The notes beneath the pieces were generated by a model. The model was not told the origin of the DNA, did no database searches, and saw only the letters and a list, made by a program, of their open reading frames with translations. The translations under genes and the position numbers were made by a program. From a virus, in the IMG/VR virus record IMGVR_UViG_3300045922_000167, positions 1-64,000 of that record: a stretch of 64,000 nucleotides of DNA. One strand, 5' to 3'. Positions 54,186 to 62,509 of the stretch are shown piece by piece; the first letter of the stretch is position 1, and the number at the start of each line of letters is the position of its first letter.

Positions 54186-54494
54186 ATGTACATATTAAAA
54201 GACATTACACCTGGAAGTTCGTTTAATAACTTTCCTAAATCAGGTAAGCAATTTCGTAGCTTACGTGATATTAAAAAGTACTTTGATGATTCTGAATGTG
54301 TTTACGTAGTTGAAGAAATGACTAGTGATTTTGAACCTTCAGACTACTTGATTACAGTATCGTCTGGTGATTGTAAATATAGCGGTATGTCATTCAAGGC
54401 TATATATAACGTAGATGACTTTGATGATGACTTTGGAGAAGAAGACTATTTAGATTTTGACTATGATAATTACGATGCTGAACATCCTTATTAA
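54186..54494 (+). CDS. Small acidic protein, 102 aa
   Basis: Residues 1-75 mix strands and short helices (MYILKDITPGSSFNNFPKSG at the start). The last 30 residues are almost entirely Asp/Glu/Tyr (FDDDFGEEDYLDFDYD), so the net charge is strongly negative. Such acidic tails occur in DNA-mimic and anti-defence proteins, but that is speculation. It is directly followed by another acidic gene. Confidence 0.6.
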   Translation: MYILKDITPGSSFNNFPKSGKQFRSLRDIKKYFDDSECVYVVEEMTSDFEPSDYLITVSSGDCKYSGMSFKAIYNVDDFDDDFGEEDYLDFDYDNYDAEHPY

Positions 54495-54505
54495 TTATAT
54501 CCAAA

Positions 54506-54805
54506 ATGAGACATTTAACTAACGAAGAGTTAACTAGTATTGTAACGAATTTATTCGAGAATTCAGAAATAGAATCTTATTACTTGTATTATGATTTTTC
54601 TCCTTATGATGATGATGACTTAGTTTTACCAGAAGGGTTACCAATAAGTATTATAGGCTGTACTAAGTACATTAACGAATCTATTATTTTACTTGCCTCT
54701 CCTACTGAGGAGTACGTTTACACCAACAAATGGGGAGTAGAAGTAACCTTAGATGAAGTATTGGAACTTACTACAGACTATATTGGTGTTAAAGATGACA
54801 ATTAG
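54506..54805 (+). CDS. Small acidic protein, 99 aa
   Basis: Soluble and acidic (YYDFSPYDDDDLVLPEG near residue 30). It lies 11 bp after the previous acidic gene and 2 bp before the primase, so it is probably co-translated. No recognised family; composition resembles its upstream neighbour but no clear alignment is seen. Confidence 0.6.
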   Translation: MRHLTNEELTSIVTNLFENSEIESYYLYYDFSPYDDDDLVLPEGLPISIIGCTKYINESIILLASPTEEYVYTNKWGVEVTLDEVLELTTDYIGVKDDN

Positions 54806-54807
54806 TT

Positions 54808-55899
54808 ATGACCGATGAATCTCTAACAGAACAAAAGTTATTTGACGCTGTTACTGAGCTAGAGATATTTAGTTTCGTAATGGGTGTTGATGTTGTTGTA
54901 GGAAAGGCTTATTCATCTCCTTTACGTATAGACATACACCCATCATTTTATATATTTAATTCTGTACGTGGTAGTAATAAACTTATGTGGAAAGACCACA
55001 GTACAGGTGAGTCTGGTAATGTATTTAAGCTCATTGCGTTACTGCATGGGCTTAAATACCCAGATTCGCTTAGATGGGTTAATAGGGAGATGGGTATAGG
55101 TTTACCTGATGACTACATAGATATTTCCGAAAAAGGGTACGCACGTAACGTTCCTAAACGTATTTTTTCTCCTTCTTCATTACCCACTGAGTACTCACAG
55201 AAAGTTAATTCCGTTAAGGAATTTAAATTCGTATATAGATTCTGGGAAATGTACGACTTTGATTATTGGAGTCAATATTGCATCACACCAGAAACTCTTA
55301 CGTTTTATCACGTCAATGCAGTAGATCAAGTTTGGATGAATGACAAGTTCCTATTTAGAAGTACTAAATACGAACCTGTTTATAATTATGTATTCGTAAA
55401 CGAAGTAGACAATACTTTAAGGTATAAAATCTATAAACCTTTAAGTCATAGATCTAGAAAATGGTTAAGTAATTGTAATGTAGATGTTTTACCTGGATAC
55501 ATACAATTATTATATTTGCAACAGAATGGATACGTATTCGATTCTAATTCATTTCTAGTTATTACAAAGTCTTTGAAAGATACTATGGTATTACATGAAT
55601 TAGGTATACTATCTATATCAGTTAATAGTGAAACTTCTGGTATTCCTAAATATCATTTAGAAAATATTATGAAGCTTGGTATTAATAAATTTCTAATATT
55701 GTACGATAATGACGAAGCTGGAAGATCAAACGCATTAAAATTATCTCAGCAATATTCTATACCAGCCATAGAAATACCTGAAGAATATCAAGTAAAAGAC
55801 ATTTCAGATTTAATTAAATATTATGGAAAGAACACGACAAAAGAATTTACGCAATACTTCAAAGAATACGCAGGTTACCCTAGATTACAATTACGATAA
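54808..55899 (+). CDS. DnaG-type primase with TOPRIM domain
   Basis: The N-terminal part (residues 1-110) follows the DnaG/phage primase pattern with 'SSPLRIDIHPSFYIF' and 'WKDHSTGESGNVFKLIALLHG', but without the usual zinc-binding cysteines. The C-terminal part is TOPRIM: FLVITKSLKDTM near 249-260 (the conserved Glu position is occupied by Lys), DNDEAGRSN (near 300) and KDISDLI (near 332). It makes RNA primers for PolA or acts as a primase-helicase partner of the DnaB-like protein. The last 77 bp overlap the next gene in another frame. Confidence 0.8.
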   Translation: MTDESLTEQKLFDAVTELEIFSFVMGVDVVVGKAYSSPLRIDIHPSFYIFNSVRGSNKLMWKDHSTGESGNVFKLIALLHGLKYPDSLRWVNREMGIGLPDDYIDISEKGYARNVPKRIFSPSSLPTEYSQKVNSVKEFKFVYRFWEMYDFDYWSQYCITPETLTFYHVNAVDQVWMNDKFLFRSTKYEPVYNYVFVNEVDNTLRYKIYKPLSHRSRKWLSNCNVDVLPGYIQLLYLQQNGYVFDSNSFLVITKSLKDTMVLHELGILSISVNSETSGIPKYHLENIMKLGINKFLILYDNDEAGRSNALKLSQQYSIPAIEIPEEYQVKDISDLIKYYGKNTTKEFTQYFKEYAGYPRLQLR

Positions 55900-56524
55900 A
55901 AGTTTATTTCAAATTAGCTATGTATGTAGAAAAATAGACGATAAAAAAACAAGTATATTTTTTATTATTAATAACTTTCCTATGTGGTTTGTATTAAGTA
56001 AAAAACAAAAAGCTAAGTACAAACCAATTGTAGAAGTATTAGAAGACGGTAGTACAAAACTAGAATACAAACTAGCTAATGCTAACAAAGTAAATAAACC
56101 TAAGTATTGTAAGTTTAATATGCAGCAATTGTATTCAGGTAATTTACATTATAGTGTTAGAGCTAAAATAGTAAAAGAACTTCACGATTTGCTAATGCCT
56201 ACACTAAGACAAGCTGCCAAAGAATTTCCTAAGTTTAATTCAGGAAGGTTTCATATTGAATACACTATGAATCAAATTCCTAACGCAGCTTCCGTAAGAT
56301 TAAATAACGAAACTTATACGTACAATACACAGGAAAATAAATCTCGTTGGGATTTGTTTAATACAATAACGCCTTGGATTAAAGTATTTGAAGATTGTTT
56401 GGTGGAATCAAATATACTACCAGACGATTCAGTAAAATTCTTAGTTCAAACAACATATAATTATAATTCAATTAACAGATTAGACAAACGCTTTTTATCA
56501 GTAACTTTAACACATATATCATAA
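55823..56524 (+). CDS. Unknown protein, possible RusA-like resolvase, 233 aa
   Basis: The C-terminal region (residues 175-225) reads 'WDLFNTITPWIKVFEDCLVE' followed by 'NILPDDSVKF', resembling the RusA Holliday-junction resolvase signature where a long helix ends before an Asp-Asp pair. The N-terminal half is basic and beta-rich. The ATG at 55823 overlaps the primase gene by 77 bp; a later start is possible. Its place beside the exonuclease and annealing genes fits a role in recombination. Tentative. Confidence 0.45.
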   Translation: MERTRQKNLRNTSKNTQVTLDYNYDKSLFQISYVCRKIDDKKTSIFFIINNFPMWFVLSKKQKAKYKPIVEVLEDGSTKLEYKLANANKVNKPKYCKFNMQQLYSGNLHYSVRAKIVKELHDLLMPTLRQAAKEFPKFNSGRFHIEYTMNQIPNAASVRLNNETYTYNTQENKSRWDLFNTITPWIKVFEDCLVESNILPDDSVKFLVQTTYNYNSINRLDKRFLSVTLTHIS

Positions 56525-56525
56525 C

Positions 56526-57581
56526 ATGGAACAAAACATAGAAATCTCATTTGATGTTGATGATTTGTACGATGAGCAGTATTTCGCACATCCTAACATT
56601 TCGTCATCAGATTTAACTATCTTCAGAGAAGGTGGTTTAACTAACTTCATTTACAAGAAGTATTATAAGAAAACTAATTTAGATACCGAGTCATTAACTT
56701 TAGGTTCGTTAGTACATTGTTTAATACTAGAACCTCAAAAGTTTAATGACAGGTATTACATAATTAGTGGACAAAAGCCGATATCGTTTAATCAAGAAAA
56801 GTTCGCAAGTTTAGTAGCAGGCGGTATGGACGTAATTGAAGCCTATACTAACAGCTATTCTGTTAAAGGAAAGTCTGAAACTAAGATTAAAGAAGAAGCT
56901 GATAAGCTGGCTATGGATTTATTAGCTTATATACAATCTTTATCTCAAGCGCAAGGTAAAATAGTAATAAGCCAAGAGCTATCTTCATTAGCTATATCTA
57001 TGTATAACGAAGGGTATTTAAGACATCCTTGGATACAACAAAATGTAATAAATGCTTGTGGTTGTAGAGGAGATGTAGTACATGTAGAACGAGCTGTGTT
57101 TTGGGATTGTCCTGTTACGTTAGTACCGCTTAAAGCTAAAATTGATAAGTTAATTATTAACGATAGGTCAAGAACAATTACTGTGTTAGATTTTAAGACT
57201 ACTAAAAACGCTGGATTTGGATTCTTAGAATCAATTGAGAAATATCATTATGTGCAACAAGCTGCGTTTTATACGAAAGCATTAAAAGAATCTAACTTAT
57301 TGAATGAAGATGAAAAAACGTATAGTATGAGTTATTATCTTATTCCAATTCAATCATCAGAACCAATTCATGCTAATGTTGTACAAATACATAATGATAG
57401 TATTCAATATGAAATTGCAAAAATAAACAACACATTAACTCAGTTACAGTCAAAAGGAAATATTCGTATATTTATTAACGAAATATTAAATAATCCAGAA
57501 GATAAACCTGAGTTTAGTACTCTACCTCTTATAGGTTCTGATAATGATGTAAAGGTTTATAATTATGGAGAATATATTTAA
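56526..57581 (+). CDS. PD-(D/E)XK exonuclease (RecE/Cas4-like)
   Basis: Nuclease motifs in order: LGSLVHCLILEP (His near residue 63), KAKIDKLI (Asp near 208), LDFKTTK (221-227, the DxK core) and YHYVQQAAFYTKAL (helix after the core). This is the RecB/RecE-type fold that degrades one strand of duplex ends. With the RecT-like protein it forms a recombination pair. The first two bases after the previous stop are its leader, so it is coupled to the 233-aa gene. Confidence 0.85.
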   Translation: MEQNIEISFDVDDLYDEQYFAHPNISSSDLTIFREGGLTNFIYKKYYKKTNLDTESLTLGSLVHCLILEPQKFNDRYYIISGQKPISFNQEKFASLVAGGMDVIEAYTNSYSVKGKSETKIKEEADKLAMDLLAYIQSLSQAQGKIVISQELSSLAISMYNEGYLRHPWIQQNVINACGCRGDVVHVERAVFWDCPVTLVPLKAKIDKLIINDRSRTITVLDFKTTKNAGFGFLESIEKYHYVQQAAFYTKALKESNLLNEDEKTYSMSYYLIPIQSSEPIHANVVQIHNDSIQYEIAKINNTLTQLQSKGNIRIFINEILNNPEDKPEFSTLPLIGSDNDVKVYNYGEYI

Positions 57582-57996
57582 GCTTTATGATGAGTTCTTT
57601 GCACAGTTCAAACCTTATTTAAATGGCGATGTTTGTTTACTTTTTCCTTACAGATTTATATTAGTTACGTACGAAAAAGAAAATATTACGCATAAAGCAT
57701 CTGTATTATTAGGTTATTTTGATGCCAAAGCTGATAATATTTGCAGACTTCAAGTAATATCTCAAGTAGAGTATACAGATGATAGGGAATTAGATATACA
57801 AGCAGTTGCTTACATCTTATTAACCCTTCTACGTAAAACTGTTTTCGTAGAAGGGTTTAAATTTTTCGCTAAAATGAACTTGCAATTCGGTGGAGACGAA
57901 GATGACTACCTATATAATCTTTGTTTCTCTATACCAGCCACTGAGTTAGAGCGTTATACGCTATTTTACAGTTACACATTTCAACCTGAAGGTTAA
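57565..57996 (+). CDS. Unknown protein, 143 aa
   Basis: It overlaps the exonuclease by 17 bp and abuts the next gene directly (57996/57997). The protein is aromatic and beta-rich (FKLYDEFFAQFKPYLNGDVC at the start). Its codons ~86-98 lie in a hairpin of AACCCTTCTACG/CGTAGAAGGGTT (57822-57857) whose loop adds AAAAC/GTTTT, one of the longest in the window. No family was recognised. Confidence 0.55.
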   Translation: MENIFKLYDEFFAQFKPYLNGDVCLLFPYRFILVTYEKENITHKASVLLGYFDAKADNICRLQVISQVEYTDDRELDIQAVAYILLTLLRKTVFVEGFKFFAKMNLQFGGDEDDYLYNLCFSIPATELERYTLFYSYTFQPEG

Positions 57997-58290
57997 ATGG
58001 AAAATTACATTATACTAATTACAAGTAATACAACTGGAAAAGATAATGAATGGAATACACAATACCATAAACTACCATTCAGTTGTATTGAGGAAGCATA
58101 TAAAGAAGCTGAACGTTTGTGCAAAGAATTAAACAATACGTCAAATTACGAAAGACTTATTGTAGATTGTTTTGTGACAAGCGAAAAGGCTTTAGAACAT
58201 ACTTTTAAGTGTAACAAGTTTGGTGAGTACTACTATACAGTAATCTTACCAGCAACCCTTAGACATATGAACCGATTAAAACCTATTTAA
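57997..58290 (+). CDS. Unknown protein, 97 aa
   Basis: It begins at the base following the previous stop. The sequence looks globular: a strand (MENYIILITSNTTG), a helix (CIEEAYKEAERLCKELNN) and a second strand/helix (ERLIVDCFVTSEKALEHTF). No recognised motif. Confidence 0.55.
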   Translation: MENYIILITSNTTGKDNEWNTQYHKLPFSCIEEAYKEAERLCKELNNTSNYERLIVDCFVTSEKALEHTFKCNKFGEYYYTVILPATLRHMNRLKPI

Positions 58291-58294
58291 AACT

Positions 58295-58882
58295 ATGTAT
58301 ATAATGCAAAGAACTTTAAAAGACTTCAAGAAGCCAACGGCTTCTGATGATCATCCAAATTACGTAGAAGACTACGATTGGACAGCATTTGCTACTTCTC
58401 CGTTAGTGGAATGGACGCCTGAATTAGTAGAGAGCTATGTAGATATAGCTCCATACTGGTTTTATGGATTATTAGAACTGTTCTTTTATACAAAATCTAA
58501 TAATAAAGATTTAATAGCAGCTGCAAAAAAATGTAAAATAATTAAAAATAAAAGAGTTAATTACTTAAGTTATTTAATTAACGAAGTAATAAAAGAAGTT
58601 AAAGAAAACTATAAACCTAATCAAGAAGATGAAGAAACTTATCTTAATGATTTAATACATGACGTAGTAGACAGAAACATGCCTATATACTTTGAAACTA
58701 CTTTAAGTTGTGTACAAAACTTAGACATACAGTATTTACGAGATACTGAATTACATGGTAATGGTAAGTCTCTTATTGATATGATAAACGCATGTATTTC
58801 AGAGCAGATAGTTAATGAAACTCAAGACGCAATTGAGTCGTGGAAGAAAAATTCAAAATTTAATATAAGCAATCTTTCATAA
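58295..58882 (+). CDS. Unknown protein, 195 aa
   Basis: A mostly helical, soluble protein with Trp/Tyr-rich first half (DWTAFATSPLVEWTPELVES) and Lys-rich middle. It may start at a second ATG four codons on (MQRTLKDF). The hairpin AGAAGCC-AAC-GGCTTCT lies at its start, in codons 11-16. No family was recognised. Confidence 0.55.
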   Translation: MYIMQRTLKDFKKPTASDDHPNYVEDYDWTAFATSPLVEWTPELVESYVDIAPYWFYGLLELFFYTKSNNKDLIAAAKKCKIIKNKRVNYLSYLINEVIKEVKENYKPNQEDEETYLNDLIHDVVDRNMPIYFETTLSCVQNLDIQYLRDTELHGNGKSLIDMINACISEQIVNETQDAIESWKKNSKFNISNLS

Positions 58883-58892
58883 TTTAAAAGCT

Positions 58893-59657
58893 ATGGGTAC
58901 TTCAAATAAATTTACAGAAGTTCAAGTTAATGAGCTTAAAAAAAGACACGAATATTTTAAAAAAAAATATTCGATGAAAGGTGATAAAATAGAACGTCTT
59001 AGATTATTCGCAGAAGATGAAGAAGTATGTTTTGTATATTTTATTGATGATTTTTGTACAAAATATGTAGTAAAAAAAGCTAAAATTAGTAAGGTAGAAG
59101 AAGCTACATATGGAATATCTAGCACTTATTATAGTTACACCGTAGATTTAGGTTCAAATTTTCATTTTACTTTTGTTGATTATAATTCTGATATTTATTA
59201 CTTAGTAGGTAAAAATGAAGATATTATTGCAAGATATCTTACTAAGTATTTAAAACCTTATAACTTAGCTGTTTATTATGAATCTGATAACGAAGAAAAC
59301 AAAGTTTTCGTTATATCAGAAATTGTTGAAGAAAAATTAATAAAACAAAATAATAAAAAACTAATAGGAGTAAAAGATGATGAAAGCAAGCTAAAGTACA
59401 CACTAATTCCACACGAAGTAGTTACAGCTTTAGCTAAAGTATTTCATTACGGAGCTACTAAATATCAACCAGATAACTGGAAGCACATAGAAGATAAACA
59501 TAGAATATTAGATGCTCTTTGGAGACATTTAATAGCCTATCTATCAGGTGAGGAAATTGATCAAGAGTCTGGCTTACCACACATAGATCATTTACTTACA
59601 AATGCTGCGATGTTATCGTATTTTCACACTAATAACAAGAAAGAACAACATGATTGA
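58893..59657 (+). CDS. dATP/dGTP-diphosphohydrolase-like protein with extra N-terminal domain, 254 aa
   Basis: Residues ~160-245 match the phage domain annotated as dATP/dGTP diphosphohydrolase (DUF5664, MazG-like helical fold): 'YTLIPHEVVTALAKVFHYGA', then 'KYQPDNWKHIEDKH', 'LDALWRHLIAYLSGEEID' and 'GLPHIDHLLTNAAML'. Glu, His and Asp in these helices would bind metal. About 155 residues at the N-terminus are unrelated to that domain and look Lys/Tyr-rich, with no recognised family. It probably alters purine dNTP pools for phage DNA synthesis. The end overlaps the helicase start by 8 bp. Confidence 0.7.
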   Translation: MGTSNKFTEVQVNELKKRHEYFKKKYSMKGDKIERLRLFAEDEEVCFVYFIDDFCTKYVVKKAKISKVEEATYGISSTYYSYTVDLGSNFHFTFVDYNSDIYYLVGKNEDIIARYLTKYLKPYNLAVYYESDNEENKVFVISEIVEEKLIKQNNKKLIGVKDDESKLKYTLIPHEVVTALAKVFHYGATKYQPDNWKHIEDKHRILDALWRHLIAYLSGEEIDQESGLPHIDHLLTNAAMLSYFHTNNKKEQHD

Positions 59658-61152
59658 TTACTCAGAATATCACGAAGAAGACGTATTTGATTACGTTGAA
59701 GAAGAAAACGTAGAGTCAGCTAATAAAGCTGAATACGCAAAAGATCCTTACTACATATTAGAATGTAGAAGAGAAGATATTATCTATACAGATGATCAAC
59801 AAAATACATTAATAGACATAGCTAAACATATTAAAAAGTTTAGCGAAGAATATGAAGAAATTGATGATTTACCAAATAAGTATTTACTTGTAGAAGGTTT
59901 CGCTGGTACAGGTAAAACTACAATAATTGAGAACATCATCAATTATATTAATTATTTGATGGATTTTAGTCCAGTGGTACTAACACCTACCAACAAGGCT
60001 GGAGTCGTTTTACAAGAGAAATTAAGAGGAATTGAGGGTACTTATGAACTAAGTACCCTTCATTCCAAAATCTATGGGGGTCCTACGGTAGATAATAAAT
60101 GGATACCTAAACAAGAGATAATTAAGAACGAGGTTATCTTAATTGACGAATGTTCGATGGTAGATACTCAAGTACTTAACGACCTTTTAAGTTTGGCTAC
60201 AAGTAATTGCTTGATTATTATGTTCGGTGATAGCTTCCAGCTAGAACCAGTAGGCGAGAATCCTAATTTATTTACACGTCAAGACTTTTGGGCTGCTCAT
60301 TACAAACTAACTCAAGTACGTAGGCAATCGGTAAGTGAGCTACTTAACGTATGTACAGATGTTAGATTAAATAATTCAATGACTGTAAAGTCTGAATTTT
60401 TAGATAATACAATAAGCTATATAGAAAGAATTGATACTTTTACTGAAGCCTACATACAAGCATTGCAGCTAAACGCTGATGCTATGTATTTACTATTCAA
60501 TAATCAAAGTAGGGTAATGTTAAATAACTACGTTAGAGAAAGATTAGGATATACCTCATATGTAGAAGATGGAGAAAAGCTCATATCCATAGCAAACAGT
60601 TCTTCCTACGGAGACTTTATAGCGAACGGTGAGATAGTAAGAACTTCATATGTAGAAGTAGAAAATATGGAAGTGTTGTCTAAAGCCTTAGCTGAGATTA
60701 AAGTATTTACTCTCAGTGGTCTAGAAGAAAACAAAAAAACTACTGCGGTATTTAGGTTCTTAGCAATTAAAGGTACTGTACATTTATGTCTAATATTTCC
60801 TGATTTAGAGTTATCTTCGTTGCCTCATCAAGTACTTAATAGATGGATTAAAGATAATCCAGACGATGAATTCACTAAGTATTTAATTAGTATTCGTGCA
60901 GTAGCTAACAGTAAGTATGGATTATTTTTAATAAAGGAAGTAGTTATATTAACGTATACTTACGCTATTACTGTACATAAAGCACAAGGTAGTCAATTTG
61001 AATTTGTATGGATTAATACGAATGAAGTACCTAAATCTCCTTATCGTTGGTTTTATACTGCTCTTACAAGAGCTACTAAGAAAGTTTACTTACATGGAAA
61101 TAATATTAAAGTAATTAGAGATAACTTATTTACAAATGAATTACAACGTTGA
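59650..61152 (+). CDS. RecD/Pif1-like SF1 helicase, 500 aa
   Basis: Start chosen at 59650 because the next gene up ends there; an ATG 16 codons earlier is in frame. Motif I GFAGTGKTT (83-91), Ia LTPTNKAG, motif II DECS (166-169), motif III FGDSFQLEP (near 193-201), motif IV QVRRQS, motif V TVHKAQGSQFE (near 441-451) and motif VI TALTRA (near 470-475). This is a 5'-3' helicase of the RecD/Dda type used in phage replication and recombination. A CTCAGTG element sits at 60712 in-frame as LSGLEENK. Confidence 0.9.
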   Translation: MIDYSEYHEEDVFDYVEEENVESANKAEYAKDPYYILECRREDIIYTDDQQNTLIDIAKHIKKFSEEYEEIDDLPNKYLLVEGFAGTGKTTIIENIINYINYLMDFSPVVLTPTNKAGVVLQEKLRGIEGTYELSTLHSKIYGGPTVDNKWIPKQEIIKNEVILIDECSMVDTQVLNDLLSLATSNCLIIMFGDSFQLEPVGENPNLFTRQDFWAAHYKLTQVRRQSVSELLNVCTDVRLNNSMTVKSEFLDNTISYIERIDTFTEAYIQALQLNADAMYLLFNNQSRVMLNNYVRERLGYTSYVEDGEKLISIANSSSYGDFIANGEIVRTSYVEVENMEVLSKALAEIKVFTLSGLEENKKTTAVFRFLAIKGTVHLCLIFPDLELSSLPHQVLNRWIKDNPDDEFTKYLISIRAVANSKYGLFLIKEVVILTYTYAITVHKAQGSQFEFVWINTNEVPKSPYRWFYTALTRATKKVYLHGNNIKVIRDNLFTNELQR

Positions 61153-61990
61153 ATTACTTAAAGCTACGTTACCTGCTTCGCAAGAAGCAGGTAACGCTTA
61201 TAATATTCTAATTTCAATGAAGCTAACGTATCCGTTATGTATTCATTCAGAGTTTATGACGTATCGTAGGTTTGCACGTAATAGCGCTAGCTTACGTGCT
61301 ATACCTACAAAAAAATTAATAGATATGGTACGTCAATATCCTTTTATACCTAAGTTTACTAAGAATCAAAAAGGAATGGAATCTAACGCATTACTCAGTG
61401 AGCAATTGGAAGCAGAAAATATTTGGCTAAAAGGACGTGACGAAGCTATTAAAACAGCTGAGAAATTAGATGCGTTAGGTGTAGCTAAACAAGATGTAAA
61501 TAGAGTATTAGCTCCTTACTTGTGGAATACTATAATAGCTACTGCTCCGTTCTTTGATTGGCTTCATTTACTTAACCAACGTCTAAAACCTGATGCAGAT
61601 CCTAAGTTCCAAGAATTGGCGTTACATATTAAAGATGCCTTAAGGTCATTTACGTTAGAACGAAGTAACTTTCATTATCCTTTTGGTAGGTTTGGTAATA
61701 AAGTACACGATACTATCGTACGTAACGTAGCTGCTTGCGCTAGGATTAGTTATCTAAGTAGAGGTGAGTTTACGTTAGAACAAGACCAAGAACTTTATGA
61801 TCGTTTGTTATCTAATGGTCATTGGTCTCCGTTTGATCACATAGCGGAATTTAACGAATCAGAATCTAACGATAGTATTTGGAAATACTGGATACCATAT
61901 CGTAATAGACTACCTCAATGGGAATCATATAAAACAATTGGTATATACATAGAATCAATCGATCACAATATAAACATATCCATGCTATGA
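61136..61990 (+). CDS. thyX: Flavin-dependent thymidylate synthase ThyX
   Basis: The ThyX signature is present as TYRRFARNSASLR at residues 42-54, against the family's usual THR-x3-RN-x2S-x-R form, so the conserved His is Tyr here. Later 'CARISYLSRG' and 'LLSNGHWSPFDHIAE' are typical C-terminal ThyX motifs. The enzyme makes dTMP from dUMP using methylene-tetrahydrofolate and NADPH/FAD. It fits with Dcd upstream. The His-to-Tyr change may affect flavin or folate binding. Start overlaps the helicase by 17 bp. Codons 11-20 lie within a perfect 12-bp hairpin (61167-61196). Confidence 0.85.
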   Translation: MNYNVELLKATLPASQEAGNAYNILISMKLTYPLCIHSEFMTYRRFARNSASLRAIPTKKLIDMVRQYPFIPKFTKNQKGMESNALLSEQLEAENIWLKGRDEAIKTAEKLDALGVAKQDVNRVLAPYLWNTIIATAPFFDWLHLLNQRLKPDADPKFQELALHIKDALRSFTLERSNFHYPFGRFGNKVHDTIVRNVAACARISYLSRGEFTLEQDQELYDRLLSNGHWSPFDHIAEFNESESNDSIWKYWIPYRNRLPQWESYKTIGIYIESIDHNINISML

Positions 61991-62424
61991 TAGAATACAT
62001 AAACAACGTACAAACCGATAACTCACAAGAAGATGAGTTACGTGTACAAAAAATGCTAAAAGCTAAAAAACCTAAAAAAATACCTAAAAAATACGATCCT
62101 ATCTATATTAAGTACATCATTCAGTATTTCGGTGGATGGCAAAGACGTACAACAGGTAGATATAATACTATTATTAGAAGTTTTTTAAGTTTATATTACA
62201 AACATTGTGGGTACAATAATACGGATATAGCGTATGAATTAATGTGTGATGTTACTACTGTACGTGATAGATTAAAAACAATACATACGGATTATCATGT
62301 TAACAAAATAAAAGATATTGTTAACTTTTTAGATTTACACCCAGAACTAAAAGAGACGTTAGATTGTTATGTAGATGAATTAAAAAGAAAACAAGAAAAA
62401 AGATTAAAAAAGAACGAAAGTTAA
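61987..62424 (+). CDS. DnaA-type helix-turn-helix protein, 145 aa
   Basis: The first ~45 residues are Lys/Pro-rich (KAKKPKKIPKKYD). Residues ~60-115 resemble the DNA-binding domain of DnaA: 'SLYYKHCGYNNTDIAYELM' followed by 'DVTTVRDRLKTIHTDY', where the helix-turn-helix is built around Tyr-x-N-T-D and T-T-V. It could bind a phage origin or act as a regulator. It is the last gene of the plus-strand arm and overlaps the ThyX stop by 4 bp (ATGA). A strong terminator follows. Confidence 0.6.
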   Translation: MIEYINNVQTDNSQEDELRVQKMLKAKKPKKIPKKYDPIYIKYIIQYFGGWQRRTTGRYNTIIRSFLSLYYKHCGYNNTDIAYELMCDVTTVRDRLKTIHTDYHVNKIKDIVNFLDLHPELKETLDCYVDELKRKQEKRLKKNES

Positions 62425-62435
62425 GGTTAAAAGTA

Positions 62436-62471
62436 AAGGCTATTAGGGTAACACCTAATAGCCTTTTTTTA
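62436..62471 (+). terminator. Strong terminator between converging arms
   Basis: AAGGCTATTAGG (62436-62447) and CCTAATAGCCTT (62454-62465), a perfect 12-bp stem with 6-nt loop, followed by TTTTT. The A-rich left flank would let it act from the other side as well. It lies between the end of the right arm and a minus-strand gene. Confidence 0.9.
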
Positions 62472-62492
62472 GTTAACACACTCTCACTGAGT
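62464..62492 (-). repeat. CTCAGTG element at the convergent junction
   Basis: On the minus strand it reads ACTCAGTGAGAGTGTG and ends in TAACTAAAAAAA, where the A-run is the terminator's T-run seen from the other strand. The AGAG box at N7 is absent in this copy. It lies between two converging genes, where neither would need a promoter. Confidence 0.4.
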
Positions 62493-62509
62493 GTTAATAT
62501 TAACATAGG

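Noticed and set aside
54008-54226. A 72-codon plus-strand frame across the tandem terminators
   Set aside because: It spans two terminators and enters the next gene in another frame; composition is not protein-like.
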